Below are positions 1 to 8,355 of a DNA stretch of 64,000 nucleotides, in pieces (position 1 is the stretch's first letter; the number at the start of each line of letters is the position of its first letter). A program made the translations under genes and the position numbers. Below the pieces are notes generated by a model. The model was not told the origin of the DNA. It saw only the letters and a list, made by a program, of their open reading frames with translations, and made no database searches. The DNA is from Comamonas serinivorans (GTDB lineage: Bacteria; Pseudomonadota; Gammaproteobacteria; Burkholderiales; Burkholderiaceae_C): positions 310,001 through 374,000 of the forward strand of contig NZ_CP021455.1 of NCBI RefSeq assembly GCF_002158865.1, written 5' to 3'.

Positions 1-1
1 G

Positions 2-934
2 GCGCTGCTGGCGGCCACGCCCGCCCTGGCCGACGCCTGGCCCCACAAAGCCATCACCATCGTCGTGCCCGCCGCGGCTGGCGGCACCACCGACATGGCG
101 GCCCGCCTGCTGGCGCAGGACATGGGTCAGCAGCTGGGCCAGAGCGTGGTGGTCGACAACCGCGCCGGCGGTGGCGGCATCATCGGCACGCAGGCCGCGC
201 TGGCGGCCAAGCCCGATGGCTACACGCTGCTGATGGGCAACATCGGCCCCAACGCCATCAACTACAGCATGTACAAAAAGCTGCCGTACAAGCCGGCAGA
301 CCTGGTGCCGCTGACCAACGTCATCTCGGTGCCCAACGTGCTGGTCGTGCATGCCGATTCGCCCTTCAAGACCGTGGCCGAGCTGATCGCCTACGCCAAG
401 GCCAACCCGACCAAGATCACCATGGGCTCGACCGGCACCGGCCAGTCGCCCCACATGTCGGCCGAAATGTTCATGCAGCGCGCCGGCTTCACGGCGCCCC
501 ACGCGCCCTACAAAGGCGCCGGCCCGGCCGTGCAGGGCCTGCTGGGCAAGCAGTTCGACTTCATGATCGACAACCTGCCCAGCTCGCTGCCGCACATCCA
601 GGCCGGCAAGTTCCGCGCCCTGGCCGTCACCAGTGCCAAGCGCAACCCTGCGCTGCCCAACATCCCCACCATGGCCGAAGCCGGCGTGAAGGACATGGTC
701 GTCACCGCCTGGTTCGGCCTGTTTGCACCGGCTGGCGTGCCCCAGGCCGTGCAGGACAAGGTCCACGCCGCCGCCGCGCACGCCCTGCAGCAGCCCGAGG
801 TGCGCAAGCGCCTGACCGAGCAGATGGGCGGCGAGGTCGGCGGCGAATCGCAGGCCGACTACAAGGCCTTCGTCGCGGGCGAAATCCAGCGCTGGTCGCA
901 GGTGGTGAAGCAGGCCGGCATCTCGGCCGATTGA
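2..934 (+). CDS. Bug/TctC-family tricarboxylate transporter receptor (5' partial)
   Basis: Periplasmic solute-binding protein of the Bug (TctC) family. The frame is open from base 2, so the start codon lies outside the window. The visible protein begins in the hydrophobic part of a signal peptide that ends ATPALA before DAWP. Family hallmarks follow in order: ITIVVPAAAGG, NRAGGGGIIGT, KPDGYTLLMG, GSTGTGQSPH and PYKGAGPA. No TctA or TctB membrane gene is nearby, as is usual for the many orphan Bug proteins of Burkholderiales. It heads a same-strand series with an acyl-CoA dehydrogenase and a CoA-transferase, so its ligand may be a carboxylate degraded by that series; this is inference. Confidence 0.93.
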   Translation, partial: ALLAATPALADAWPHKAITIVVPAAAGGTTDMAARLLAQDMGQQLGQSVVVDNRAGGGGIIGTQAALAAKPDGYTLLMGNIGPNAINYSMYKKLPYKPADLVPLTNVISVPNVLVVHADSPFKTVAELIAYAKANPTKITMGSTGTGQSPHMSAEMFMQRAGFTAPHAPYKGAGPAVQGLLGKQFDFMIDNLPSSLPHIQAGKFRALAVTSAKRNPALPNIPTMAEAGVKDMVVTAWFGLFAPAGVPQAVQDKVHAAAAHALQQPEVRKRLTEQMGGEVGGESQADYKAFVAGEIQRWSQVVKQAGISAD

Positions 935-936
935 GG

Positions 937-956
937 AGGCCGCCGGGCGGCGTTTT
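937..956 (+). terminator. Possible intrinsic terminator after the first Bug gene
   Basis: Just after the stop, GCCG/CGGC arms close a short G+C hairpin (939-951) followed by CGTTTT. The stem is short and the T-run has only four bases, so termination may be weak and the next gene, about 90 bp on, may still be co-transcribed. Confidence 0.4.
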
Positions 957-1041
957 CGCTGTGGTCTGCCGCAGCGATTCGGGGCCCCGCCGGTGCCAAG
1001 ATCGACCGATTCACATCCCCATCAAGCAGTAAGGAAACACC

Positions 1042-2199
1042 ATGATCCGCGATCCAGAAACCATGAACGTCTTCGTCGACACCGTGCAGCGTTTTGTGCG
1101 CGAGCGCCTGGTGCCGGCCGAAGAGGTGGTGGCGGAGACCGATGCCATCCCGGCCGACATCGTGCAGGAGATGAAGGACATGGGCATGTTCGGCCTGACG
1201 GTGCCCGAGGAGTTCGGCGGCCTGGGCCTGACCATGGAAGAGGAGGTGCTGGTCATGCTCGAGATGGGCAAGACCTCGCCGGCCTTCCGCTCGCTGTTCG
1301 GCACCACCGTGGGCATCGGCTCGCAAGGCATCCTGATGGACGGCACGGCCGAGCAGAAGGCCGAGTACCTGCCCAAGCTGGCCAGCGGCGAGCTCATCGC
1401 CTCGTTCGCGCTGACCGAGCCCGATGCCGGCTCGGACGCGGCCTCGCTGCGCACCACCGCCGTGCGCGACGGCGACGACTACATCGTCAACGGCACCAAG
1501 CGCTTCATCACCAACTCGCCGCACGCGGGCATCTTCACGCTGATGGCGCGCACCAACCCCGACAACAAGGGCGCGGGTGGCGTGTCGGCCTTCATCGTCG
1601 ATGCCAAGTCGCCCGGCATCAGCATCGGCAAGATCGACAAGAAGATGGGCCAGAAGGGCGCCCACACGGCCGACGTGATCTTCGAGAACTGCCGCGTGCC
1701 GGCCAAAAACATCATCGGCCTGAAGGAAGGCCAGGGCTTCAAGACCGCGATGAAGGTGCTGGAAAAAGGCCGCATCCACATCGCCGCCATCGCCGTGGGC
1801 TGCGCCGAGCGCATGCTGCAGGATTCGCTGGCCTATGCCATGGAGCGCAAGCAGTTCGGCGAGCCCATCGCCAACTTCCAGCTCGTGCAGGCCATGCTGG
1901 CCGATGGCCAGGCCGAGCTGTACGCCGCGCGCTGCATGGTGCTCGACGCCGCACGTCGCCGCGATGACGGCAAGGACGTGGCGGTCGAGGCGTCGTGCTG
2001 CAAGATGTTCGCCACCGAAGCCTGCGGCCGCATCGCCGACCGCGCTGTGCAGATCTTTGGCGGTGCCGGCTACCTGAGCGAATACGGCATCGAACGTTTC
2101 TACCGCGACGTGCGCCTGTTCCGTCTGTACGAGGGCACAACCCAGATTCAGCAGATTGTGATCGGGCGTGGCATGGTCAAAAACGGCCACGTGAGCTGA
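1042..2199 (+). CDS. Acyl-CoA dehydrogenase
   Basis: FAD-dependent acyl-CoA dehydrogenase, 385 residues, the normal length of the family. It oxidises an acyl-CoA to the 2,3-enoyl-CoA and hands electrons to ETF, whose two subunits are encoded 4 kb downstream. Signature 1 (FALTEPDAGSDA, residues 122-133) and signature 2 (QIFGGAGYLSEYG) are intact. The expected catalytic base is Glu364 in YEGTTQIQ, by family knowledge. The start has a good ribosome binding site (AAGGA, 7 nt upstream). Substrate chain length cannot be read from sequence; the neighbouring CoA-transferase and Bug receptors suggest a short or branched organic acid. Confidence 0.93.
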   Translation: MIRDPETMNVFVDTVQRFVRERLVPAEEVVAETDAIPADIVQEMKDMGMFGLTVPEEFGGLGLTMEEEVLVMLEMGKTSPAFRSLFGTTVGIGSQGILMDGTAEQKAEYLPKLASGELIASFALTEPDAGSDAASLRTTAVRDGDDYIVNGTKRFITNSPHAGIFTLMARTNPDNKGAGGVSAFIVDAKSPGISIGKIDKKMGQKGAHTADVIFENCRVPAKNIIGLKEGQGFKTAMKVLEKGRIHIAAIAVGCAERMLQDSLAYAMERKQFGEPIANFQLVQAMLADGQAELYAARCMVLDAARRRDDGKDVAVEASCCKMFATEACGRIADRAVQIFGGAGYLSEYGIERFYRDVRLFRLYEGTTQIQQIVIGRGMVKNGHVS

Positions 2200-2270
2200 T
2201 TGCGGACTGAATTGGGTGGCAGGATGGTCTGCCGCCCGTTTTATTGTGAACCATTGTGAGGGGATACTCC

Positions 2271-3242
2271 ATGAAGACAAAAATCACCGAGATGCTGGGC
2301 ATCGAATACCCGATCATCCAGGGCGGCATGCAGTGGGTGGGCCGTGCCGAACTCGCCTCGGCCGTGTCCAACGCGGGCGGCCTGGGTATCCTGACCGCGC
2401 TGACCCAGCCCACGCCGGCTGACCTGGCCAAGGAAATCGAACGCTGCAAGACCATGACGAGCAAGCCGTTCGGCGTGAACATCACGCTGTTGCCCATCGT
2501 CAAGGCGCCTCCGTACGAAGAAATCGTGCAGGTCATCATCGACGGCGGCGTCAAGGTCGTGGAAACCGCGGGCAACAGCCCCAAGGAATTCACCGCCAAG
2601 CTCAAGGACGCCGGCATCGTCGTGGTCCACAAGTGCACGTCGGTGCGTCACGCCCTGTCGGCCCAGCGCAATGGCGTGGATGCCATCTCCATCGACGGCT
2701 TCGAGTGCGCCGGTCACCCCGGTGAAGACGACGTGCCCGGCCTGGTGCTGATTCCGGCCGCTGCGCGTGCGCTCAGCATCCCCATCATCGCCTCGGGCGG
2801 CATCGCCACCGGCGCCGGCATGGCCGCTGCCCTGACCCTGGGTGCCGAAGGCGTGAACATGGGCACGCGCTTCATGGCGACGAAAGAAGCGCCCATCCAC
2901 GACAACATCAAGCAGGCCCTGGTGGCCGCTGGTGAACGCGACACGCGCCTGATGTTCCGCACCATGCGCAACACCTCGCGCGTGCTGGCCAACGACATCT
3001 CCAACGAGGTCGTCGAAGCCGAACGCCGTCCCGGTGGCGTCAAGTTCGAAGAAATCCACCACCTGGTGGCCGGTGTCCGTGGCCGTGCCGCCATGGAAAG
3101 CGGCCAGGTCAACGACGGCGTGGTCTCGGCCGGCCAGGTCGTGGGCCTGATCGACGACGTGCCCACCTGCCAGGAGCTGATCCAGCGCATGGTCAAGGAA
3201 TGCCGCGAGGCCCTGGCCCGCGCCACCGCCTGGGCCGCCTGA
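2271..3242 (+). CDS. Nitronate monooxygenase / 2-nitropropane dioxygenase-like FMN protein
   Basis: FMN-dependent TIM-barrel protein of the nitronate monooxygenase (NPD) family, 323 residues. Visible motifs are EYPIIQGGMQWVG at the N-terminus, the histidine-bearing GFECAGHPGE, and the phosphate-binding IIASGGIATGAG followed by VNMGTRFMAT. The ATG at 2271 is chosen because GAGGGG lies just upstream; an in-frame GTG at 2256 would add only RGYSM-type residues. The family oxidises nitronates, and relatives act as enoyl reductases. In this acyl-CoA operon the true substrate may be something other than a nitronate, but that cannot be seen. Confidence 0.85.
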   Translation: MKTKITEMLGIEYPIIQGGMQWVGRAELASAVSNAGGLGILTALTQPTPADLAKEIERCKTMTSKPFGVNITLLPIVKAPPYEEIVQVIIDGGVKVVETAGNSPKEFTAKLKDAGIVVVHKCTSVRHALSAQRNGVDAISIDGFECAGHPGEDDVPGLVLIPAAARALSIPIIASGGIATGAGMAAALTLGAEGVNMGTRFMATKEAPIHDNIKQALVAAGERDTRLMFRTMRNTSRVLANDISNEVVEAERRPGGVKFEEIHHLVAGVRGRAAMESGQVNDGVVSAGQVVGLIDDVPTCQELIQRMVKECREALARATAWAA

Positions 3243-3243
3243 G

Positions 3244-3420
3244 GTTGACCCCCACGCTCCCCTGCGCTTCGCGCATGGCCCCCGCAAGGCGGCCTGCTGC
3301 GCCGGGGTCGGCCCGTCGTTTCGGCGATGCGGCCGCCTGTGCGTCAAGGCCTGGCTGGCGCGCAGCGGGGCGTGTTTCCAATGCCTGCGAAGGCAGGTAT
3401 CTGGCGTTCACCGCCTGAAT
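3244..3420. repeat. GC-rich intergenic spacer with repeat-like hairpins
   Basis: This spacer between the flavoprotein and the thioesterase holds a block near 3245-3300 (CCCCCACGCTCCCCTGCGC onwards) of a kind I recall as a common interspersed sequence in Comamonadaceae. It also holds a small hairpin CCTGCGAAGGCAGG at about 3381-3394. No other copy of the first block was noticed in the window. Its role is unknown. Confidence 0.35.
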
Positions 3421-3431
3421 TCATTTGCACC

Positions 3432-3887
3432 ATGAGCAGTACTGCTGACATTCAAGACGCTGCGGCGCTGGCCGCCCGCAAGGCCGAACTGAAGGCCAAG
3501 GCCGATGCCTTGTTCGCCAAGGTCACCTTCAACCAGATGATTGGCCTGAAGCGCGAGTTTGCCGAGGCTGGCGTCTCGCGCCTGGTGCTGCCCATCAACC
3601 CGCAGCTGTTCAACAACTTTGGCGTCGTGCACGGCGGCGTGCTCATGTCCATGCTGGACAGCACCATGACGGCCGCGGCGCTGTCGCGCTTCGAGTTCGA
3701 GCGCCTGGTGGTCACCGTCGACCTGCAGACGCAGTTCGTCAAATCCGGACGCGGCGTGCTCACCGGCCACGGCAAGGTCGTGGGCGGCGGCAAGTCGCTG
3801 GCCTTCTGCGAGGGCCGCATCGAGGACGAACAGGGCGACCTTGTGGCCAAGGCCTCGGCCGTGTTCAAGTACGTGACCTCCGCCTGA
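3432..3887 (+). CDS. PaaI-family hotdog thioesterase
   Basis: Small hotdog-fold acyl-CoA thioesterase of the PaaI/YigI type, 151 residues. The active-site helix is clear: NNFGVVHGGVLMSMLDS, with the HGG turn and the acidic residue on the helix that acts as general base or nucleophile in this family. The ATG at 3432 begins MSSTADIQD; an in-frame extension to 3327 would run through the repeat-like spacer and is rejected. It lies between two acyl-CoA enzymes and probably releases CoA from dead-end or product thioesters of the pathway (inference). Confidence 0.85.
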   Translation: MSSTADIQDAAALAARKAELKAKADALFAKVTFNQMIGLKREFAEAGVSRLVLPINPQLFNNFGVVHGGVLMSMLDSTMTAAALSRFEFERLVVTVDLQTQFVKSGRGVLTGHGKVVGGGKSLAFCEGRIEDEQGDLVAKASAVFKYVTSA

Positions 3888-3984
3888 CCGCCTTCCCCTT
3901 CACCCCACGCGCGTGATGCGCGCCCGGCCCGCCACCGGCGGGGCTCCAACGGCTTCCCAGCCTCCTTTCATTGAGAGACCTCCC

Positions 3985-5223
3985 ATGACCACCCAACAAC
4001 TGCCCGACGACATGGACTTCCCGCTGGAAGGCGTGCGCGTGCTCGACCTCTCCCGCGTGTTTGCCGGCCCCATGTGCGGCATGGTGCTGGCCGATTTCGG
4101 CGCCGAAGTGATCAAGATCGAACACCCGGGCCGCGGCGACGACACGCGCGACTGGGGCATGCGCGTGGGCACCACGACCACGACCTACTTCAACGCGATG
4201 AACCGCAACAAGCGCTCCATCACCGTTGACCTGCAGACGCCCGAAGGCGTGAAGCTGATCCATGACCTGATCCCGCAGTTCGACGTCGTGGTGCAGAACT
4301 TCAAGACCGGCGGTGCCGACAAACTGGGCCTGGGCTACGAGCAGCTCAAGGCCATCAAGCCCGACCTGATCTACTGCTCCATCGCCGGCTACGACAGCTC
4401 GGGCCCCGAAGCCAAGCGCCCCGGCTACGACCTCGTCATCCAGGCCGAATCGGGCCTCATGAACATCAACGGCGAGCCGACGCAGCCGCCGCTCAAGTTC
4501 GGCGTTGCCGTGGTCGACCTGATGACCGGCATGTACTCGGCCCAGGCCGTGCTGGCCGCGCTGTTCCGCCGCGAGCGCACGGGCAAGGGTCGCCACATCG
4601 AGATGGCGCTGTACGACTGCGGCCTCACCGTCACTTCGTACTACGGCCTGGACGCGCTGCTGCTGGGCCACGATGCGGCCCGCATCGGCAACGCCCACCC
4701 GTCCATCGTGCCCTACGGCATGTTCGAGGCCGCCGACGGTCCGCTGATCATCGCCGTCGGCAACAACGGCCAGTTCAACCGCTTCTGCAACGAGGTGATC
4801 GACCGCCCCGACATCCCGCAGAACCCCAACTACAAGACCAACCTGGACCGCGCCACGCACCGCGAAACGCTGGTGCCCATCATCCTGGCCGCCATCAAGG
4901 CCATGCCGCGCGCCACGTTGCTCGAGCGCCTCTCGGCCTGCGGCGTGCCCTGCGGCGAGGTGGCCGGTGTGCACGAAGCGCTGACCAGCGAACGCACCCG
5001 CCGCGGCGGCTTGATTCAACGCATGCCTCACCCCGAAGCCGGCGAAGCCGATGTGTTCGCGCCGCCCTACCGCCTGGACGGCAAGCGCCTGCCCGTGCGC
5101 GCCATTCCGCCCACGCTGGGCGAGGGCACGCGCGAGCTGCTGCAAGGCTTGCTCCAGCTGTCCGAGGACGAGCTGCAGGCCCTCAAGGCCAAGGGCGTGC
5201 TGACGCTGCCAGAACAGGCGTGA
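3985..5223 (+). CDS. CaiB/BaiF (class III) CoA-transferase
   Basis: Class III CoA-transferase, 412 residues, single-domain length typical of formyl-CoA transferase or CaiB relatives. It begins LEGVRVLDLSRVFAGP, contains LADFGAEVIKIEHPG and MNRNKRSITVDL, and has the candidate catalytic Asp in the FGVAVVDLMTGM segment. The ATG at 3985 follows GAGAGACCTCCC; the frame is open further upstream but without a better start. It probably activates a free acid by moving CoA from another thioester, giving substrate for the acyl-CoA dehydrogenase upstream. The specific acid is not deducible. Confidence 0.92.
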   Translation: MTTQQLPDDMDFPLEGVRVLDLSRVFAGPMCGMVLADFGAEVIKIEHPGRGDDTRDWGMRVGTTTTTYFNAMNRNKRSITVDLQTPEGVKLIHDLIPQFDVVVQNFKTGGADKLGLGYEQLKAIKPDLIYCSIAGYDSSGPEAKRPGYDLVIQAESGLMNINGEPTQPPLKFGVAVVDLMTGMYSAQAVLAALFRRERTGKGRHIEMALYDCGLTVTSYYGLDALLLGHDAARIGNAHPSIVPYGMFEAADGPLIIAVGNNGQFNRFCNEVIDRPDIPQNPNYKTNLDRATHRETLVPIILAAIKAMPRATLLERLSACGVPCGEVAGVHEALTSERTRRGGLIQRMPHPEAGEADVFAPPYRLDGKRLPVRAIPPTLGEGTRELLQGLLQLSEDELQALKAKGVLTLPEQA

Positions 5224-5229
5224 GTTCCC

Positions 5230-5248
5230 GCAGGCGCACGGCGCCTGC
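5230..5248 (+). terminator. Hairpin after the CoA-transferase gene
   Basis: Perfect 8-bp arms GCAGGCGC/GCGCCTGC with an ACG loop begin 7 nt after the stop. There is no T-run, so it may be an mRNA-stabilising or attenuating hairpin rather than a full terminator. A second, GTGGCC/GGCCAC hairpin follows at about 5252-5269. Confidence 0.4.
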
Positions 5249-5320
5249 ACCGTGGCCATCCGCGGCCACACGCCATGCCAGGGGCTGTTGACCTGGCGTT
5301 TCCCTGAGATGGGCCTCTTC

Positions 5321-6313
5321 ATGCTGTTCCGAAACAACCTGTCTTCGATGGCGCGCCGCGGCGTGCTGACCCTGGCGCTCGCCCCCCTGCTGGCGGGCAC
5401 GGCCATGGCGCAAACCCCGTGGCCCAACGCCATGATCAAGCTCGTGGTGCCGTTCCCGGCCGGCGGGCCGACCGACACGGCCGCGCGCATCGCGGGTCAG
5501 AAACTGGGCGAACGCCTCAAGCAGACGGTGGTGATCGACAACCGCGCCGGTGCCTCGGGCTCGATCGCCGCGAGCCAAGTGACCAAGGTGCGGCCCGATG
5601 GCTACACCCTGATGATGCTGGCCACGCCCACGCTGCTGGCCCCGCACCTGATCAAGACCAGCTACGACCCGGCGCGTGATTTCACGCCCGTGGCCATGGT
5701 GTACGACCTGCCCATCGTGCTGGTGGTCAACCCGCGCCTGCTGCCGCAGGTGACGGACCTGAAGTCGCTGATCGCGCAGGCCCATGCCGACAAGCACCTG
5801 AACTACACCAGCGCCGGCACCGGCAGCTTTGGCCACCTGAGCATGGAGCTGCTCAAGCAGATGGGCGGCTTCGAGATGCAGCACGTGCCCTACAAGGGCA
5901 GCAGCCCCGCCATCGCCGACACCATCGGTGGTCAGGTGCCGGCGATGTTCGCCGACCTGGTGGCCGCGCTGCCGCACATCAAGGCGGGCAAGCTGCGCGC
6001 GATTGCCGTGGGCTCGCCCGAGCGCATCGAGGTGCTGCCGCAGGTCAAGACCGTGGCCGAACAGGGCTTCGCCGGCTACCAGGCCGTGTCCTGGGGCGGA
6101 CTGGTCGCGCCGCCCGGCACGCCCAAGGCGGTGGTCGACCGCGTCGCGGCCGAGATGAAGCAGATCCTCGACGAACCCGAGACGCGCGCCAAAATGGCCG
6201 GCGCCGGGGCGTTTGCCCACTTCGTGCCGCCGGCGCAGTTTGGCCAGCGCATTGCACAGGACTACCAGAAATGGGGTCAGGTGATCCGAGACAAGCACAT
6301 TGCAGGCGACTGA
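5321..6313 (+). CDS. Bug/TctC-family receptor
   Basis: Second Bug-type periplasmic binding protein of this series, about 330 residues. A signal peptide (RRGVLTLALAPLLAGTAMA, then QTPWP) precedes the family core: LVVPFPAGGPTDTAAR, NRAGASGSIAAS, RPDGYTLMM and PYKGSSPAIAD. The start is uncertain. ATGs at 5309, 5321 and 5348 are all possible and none has a strong ribosome binding site; 5321 gives a normal n-region. It lies between the CoA-transferase and etfB, so it probably serves import of the acid used by the pathway. No membrane partner genes are present. Confidence 0.9.
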   Translation: MLFRNNLSSMARRGVLTLALAPLLAGTAMAQTPWPNAMIKLVVPFPAGGPTDTAARIAGQKLGERLKQTVVIDNRAGASGSIAASQVTKVRPDGYTLMMLATPTLLAPHLIKTSYDPARDFTPVAMVYDLPIVLVVNPRLLPQVTDLKSLIAQAHADKHLNYTSAGTGSFGHLSMELLKQMGGFEMQHVPYKGSSPAIADTIGGQVPAMFADLVAALPHIKAGKLRAIAVGSPERIEVLPQVKTVAEQGFAGYQAVSWGGLVAPPGTPKAVVDRVAAEMKQILDEPETRAKMAGAGAFAHFVPPAQFGQRIAQDYQKWGQVIRDKHIAGD

Positions 6314-6356
6314 GGTTGCCGCACCCCTTTTTCACTCTTCCACAAGGACCCTCATC

Positions 6357-7106
6357 ATGAAAATTCTCGTCCCCGTCAAACGCGTGGTGGACTACAACGT
6401 CAAGGTTCGTGTCAAGGCGGACGGCACGGGTGTGGACATTGCCAACGTCAAGATGAGCATGAACCCCTTTGACGAGATTGCCGTCGAAGAAGCGGTGCGG
6501 CTGAAAGAAAAAGGCGTGGCCACCGAAGTCATCGCCGTCTCGTGCGGCGTGGCGCAGTGCCAGGAAACCCTGCGCACCGCCATGGCCATCGGTGCCGACC
6601 GCGGCATCCTGGTCGAGTCCGCCGACGAACTGCAGCCCCTGGCTGTCGCCAAGCTGCTCAAGGCCCTGGTCGACAAAGAGCAACCCGGCCTCGTCATCTG
6701 CGGCAAGCAAGCCATCGACGACGACGCCAACCAGACCGGCCAGATGCTCGCCGCCCTGGGCGACTGGGGCCAGGCCACCTTCGCCTCCAAGGTCGAAGTC
6801 GACGGCGCCAACGTCAAAGTCACGCGTGAAGTCGACGGCGGCCTCGAAACCATCGAGCTCAGCCAGCCGGCCGTCATCACCACCGACCTGCGCCTGAACG
6901 AGCCGCGCTACGTCACCTTGCCCAACATCATGAAGGCCAAGAAAAAGCCGCTGGAAACCGTCAAGCCCGCCGACCTCGGCGTCGACGTCGCCCCGCGCCT
7001 CAAAACCCTCAAAGTGTCCGAGCCGCCCAAGCGCGGTGCCGGCGTCAAAGTGCCCGACGTCGCCACCCTGGTCGACAAGCTCAAGAACGAAGCCAAAGTC
7101 ATCTGA
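6357..7106 (+). CDS. etfB: Electron transfer flavoprotein beta subunit
   Basis: Beta subunit of electron transfer flavoprotein, 249 residues, the usual length. It starts MKILVPVKRVVDYNVKVRVK and carries MNPFDEIAVEEAVRLKE, ADRGILV and the ETF-beta signature region with VCGKQAIDDDANQTGQ-type residues. With EtfA it forms the soluble FAD/AMP heterodimer that takes electrons from acyl-CoA dehydrogenases to ETF-ubiquinone oxidoreductase. A ribosome binding site (AAGGA) lies upstream. etfA follows after 180 bp that contain a hairpin repeat, an unusually long gap for this pair. Confidence 0.97.
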   Translation: MKILVPVKRVVDYNVKVRVKADGTGVDIANVKMSMNPFDEIAVEEAVRLKEKGVATEVIAVSCGVAQCQETLRTAMAIGADRGILVESADELQPLAVAKLLKALVDKEQPGLVICGKQAIDDDANQTGQMLAALGDWGQATFASKVEVDGANVKVTREVDGGLETIELSQPAVITTDLRLNEPRYVTLPNIMKAKKKPLETVKPADLGVDVAPRLKTLKVSEPPKRGAGVKVPDVATLVDKLKNEAKVI

Positions 7107-7110
7107 TCCG

Positions 7111-7179
7111 GTGCATTCCAGGGTATGACCCCACGCCCGATTCAAACTGAACGGGAAACCGGCCATACCCCTGATGCAC
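7111..7179. repeat. Dispersed hairpin repeat, copy 1 (between etfB and etfA)
   Basis: First of about twenty copies in the window. The family pattern is an outer stem (GCAGTATG/CATACTGC or GGGTATG/CATACCC), 7-9 unpaired bases, an inner stem (TGCCGTT/AACGGCA), and a short loop often holding TTCA. In this copy the outer arms are CAGGGTATG/CATACCCCTG and the inner arms are CCCG-TTCA/TGAACGGG. An extra GTGCAT/ATGCAC pair extends the stem at both ends. Confidence 0.85.
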
Positions 7180-7286
7180 ACCTGGACACCGACTCACCCT
7201 TGAGCCTCCCCCGCGACCGCCGCCCGCGCACCTGATGCCCGCGTGACCGCCGCGACCCGCCCGAACACCTTGACCGAAAGATCACC

Positions 7287-8219
7287 ATGACCGCACTCGT
7301 CATCGCCGAACACGACAACGCCAGCCTCAAATCGGCCACCCTCAACACCGTCACCGCCGCTCTCGCCTGCGGTGGCGACGTCCACGTCCTCGTCGCCGGA
7401 GAAGGCGCCGCCGCCGCTGCCGCTGCCGCCGCCCAGATCGCCGGCGTGGCCAAAGTCATCCACGCCGACGGCGCCGCCCTGAAGAACGGCCTGGCCGAAA
7501 ACGTCGCCGCGCAAGTGCTCGCCATCGCCGGCAACTACAGCCACATCCTCTTCCCCGCCACCGCCTCGGGCAAGAACATCGCCCCGCGCGTGGCCGCCAA
7601 ACTCGACGTCGCCCAAATCAGCGACATCACCAAAGTGGACAGCGCCGACACCTTCGAGCGCCCCATCTACGCCGGCAACGCCATCGCCACCGTCCAATCC
7701 ACCGACGCCGTCAAAGTCATCACCGTGCGCGGCACCGGCTTTGACGCCGCCGCCGCCACCGGTGGCGCCGCCGCCGTGGAAACCGTCGCCGCCGTCGCCG
7801 ACACCGGCAAAGCCAAATTCCTCGGCGCCGAAATCGCCAAGAGCGACCGTCCCGAGCTCACCGCCGCCAAGATCATCGTCTCCGGTGGCCGTGCCCTGGG
7901 CAGCAAAGAAAAGTTCGACGAAGTCATCACCCCGCTGGCCGACAAGCTCGGCGCCGCCATCGGTGCCAGCCGCGCCGCGGTCGACGCCGGCTACGCCGCC
8001 AACGACCTGCAGGTGGGCCAGACCGGCAAGATCGTGGCCCCGCAGCTGTACATCGCCTGCGGCATCTCGGGCGCCATCCAGCACTTGGCCGGCATGAAGG
8101 ACTCCAAGGTGATCGTGGCGATCAACAAGGACCCCGAAGCGCCGATCTTCTCGGTGGCCGACTACGGCCTGGAGGCTGACCTGTTCGCGGCCGTGCCCGA
8201 GCTGGTCCAGGCCGTGTGA
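7287..8219 (+). CDS. etfA: Electron transfer flavoprotein alpha subunit
   Basis: FAD-binding alpha subunit of electron transfer flavoprotein, 310 residues. It has the N-terminal ETF fold (TALVIAEHDN, Ala-rich 35-60) and the diagnostic C-terminal FAD domain: SGGRALGSKEKFDE, SRAAVDAGYAANDLQVGQTG and LYIACGISGAIQHLAGM. It pairs with EtfB. Codons in the first two thirds are strikingly GCC/GTC/AAA-rich compared with the last third, where usage returns to that of neighbours; this may be compositional only. Transcription likely ends at the near-perfect hairpin 35 bp downstream. Confidence 0.97.
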   Translation: MTALVIAEHDNASLKSATLNTVTAALACGGDVHVLVAGEGAAAAAAAAAQIAGVAKVIHADGAALKNGLAENVAAQVLAIAGNYSHILFPATASGKNIAPRVAAKLDVAQISDITKVDSADTFERPIYAGNAIATVQSTDAVKVITVRGTGFDAAAATGGAAAVETVAAVADTGKAKFLGAEIAKSDRPELTAAKIIVSGGRALGSKEKFDEVITPLADKLGAAIGASRAAVDAGYAANDLQVGQTGKIVAPQLYIACGISGAIQHLAGMKDSKVIVAINKDPEAPIFSVADYGLEADLFAAVPELVQAV

Positions 8220-8254
8220 GCTTGAGCAGGTGAGCCGGCTGGCTCATCACGTCA

Positions 8255-8314
8255 AAAGGCAGTATGCCCCGGTTGCCGTTCAATTTTGAACGGCAAACGG
8301 GGCATACTGCCTTT
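8255..8314. repeat. Dispersed hairpin repeat, copy 2 (nearly perfect; convergent gene ends)
   Basis: The best-preserved copy. AAAGGCAGTATGCCCC (8255-8270) pairs with GGGGCATACTGCCTTT, and TTGCCGTTCAA pairs with TTGAACGGCAA around a two-base centre, so almost the whole 60 bp is self-complementary. It ends in CTTT on one strand and its complement on the other, and it lies between the convergent etfA and alcohol dehydrogenase genes. It can therefore serve as a bidirectional terminator. Confidence 0.93.
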
Positions 8315-8355
8315 GTCTCTGAGGAGGTGCCGCTGAATCACGGCACCCTTCAGGC

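Noticed and set aside
859..2280. Long open frames opposite the acyl-CoA dehydrogenase and opposite most other genes
   Set aside because: They are His/Ala/Gly/Arg-rich antisense shadows, typical of GC-rich DNA read opposite real genes, with no protein family.
3327..3431. N-terminal extension of the PaaI thioesterase
   Set aside because: The extension is translated repeat-like spacer; the ATG at 3432 gives the normal family length.
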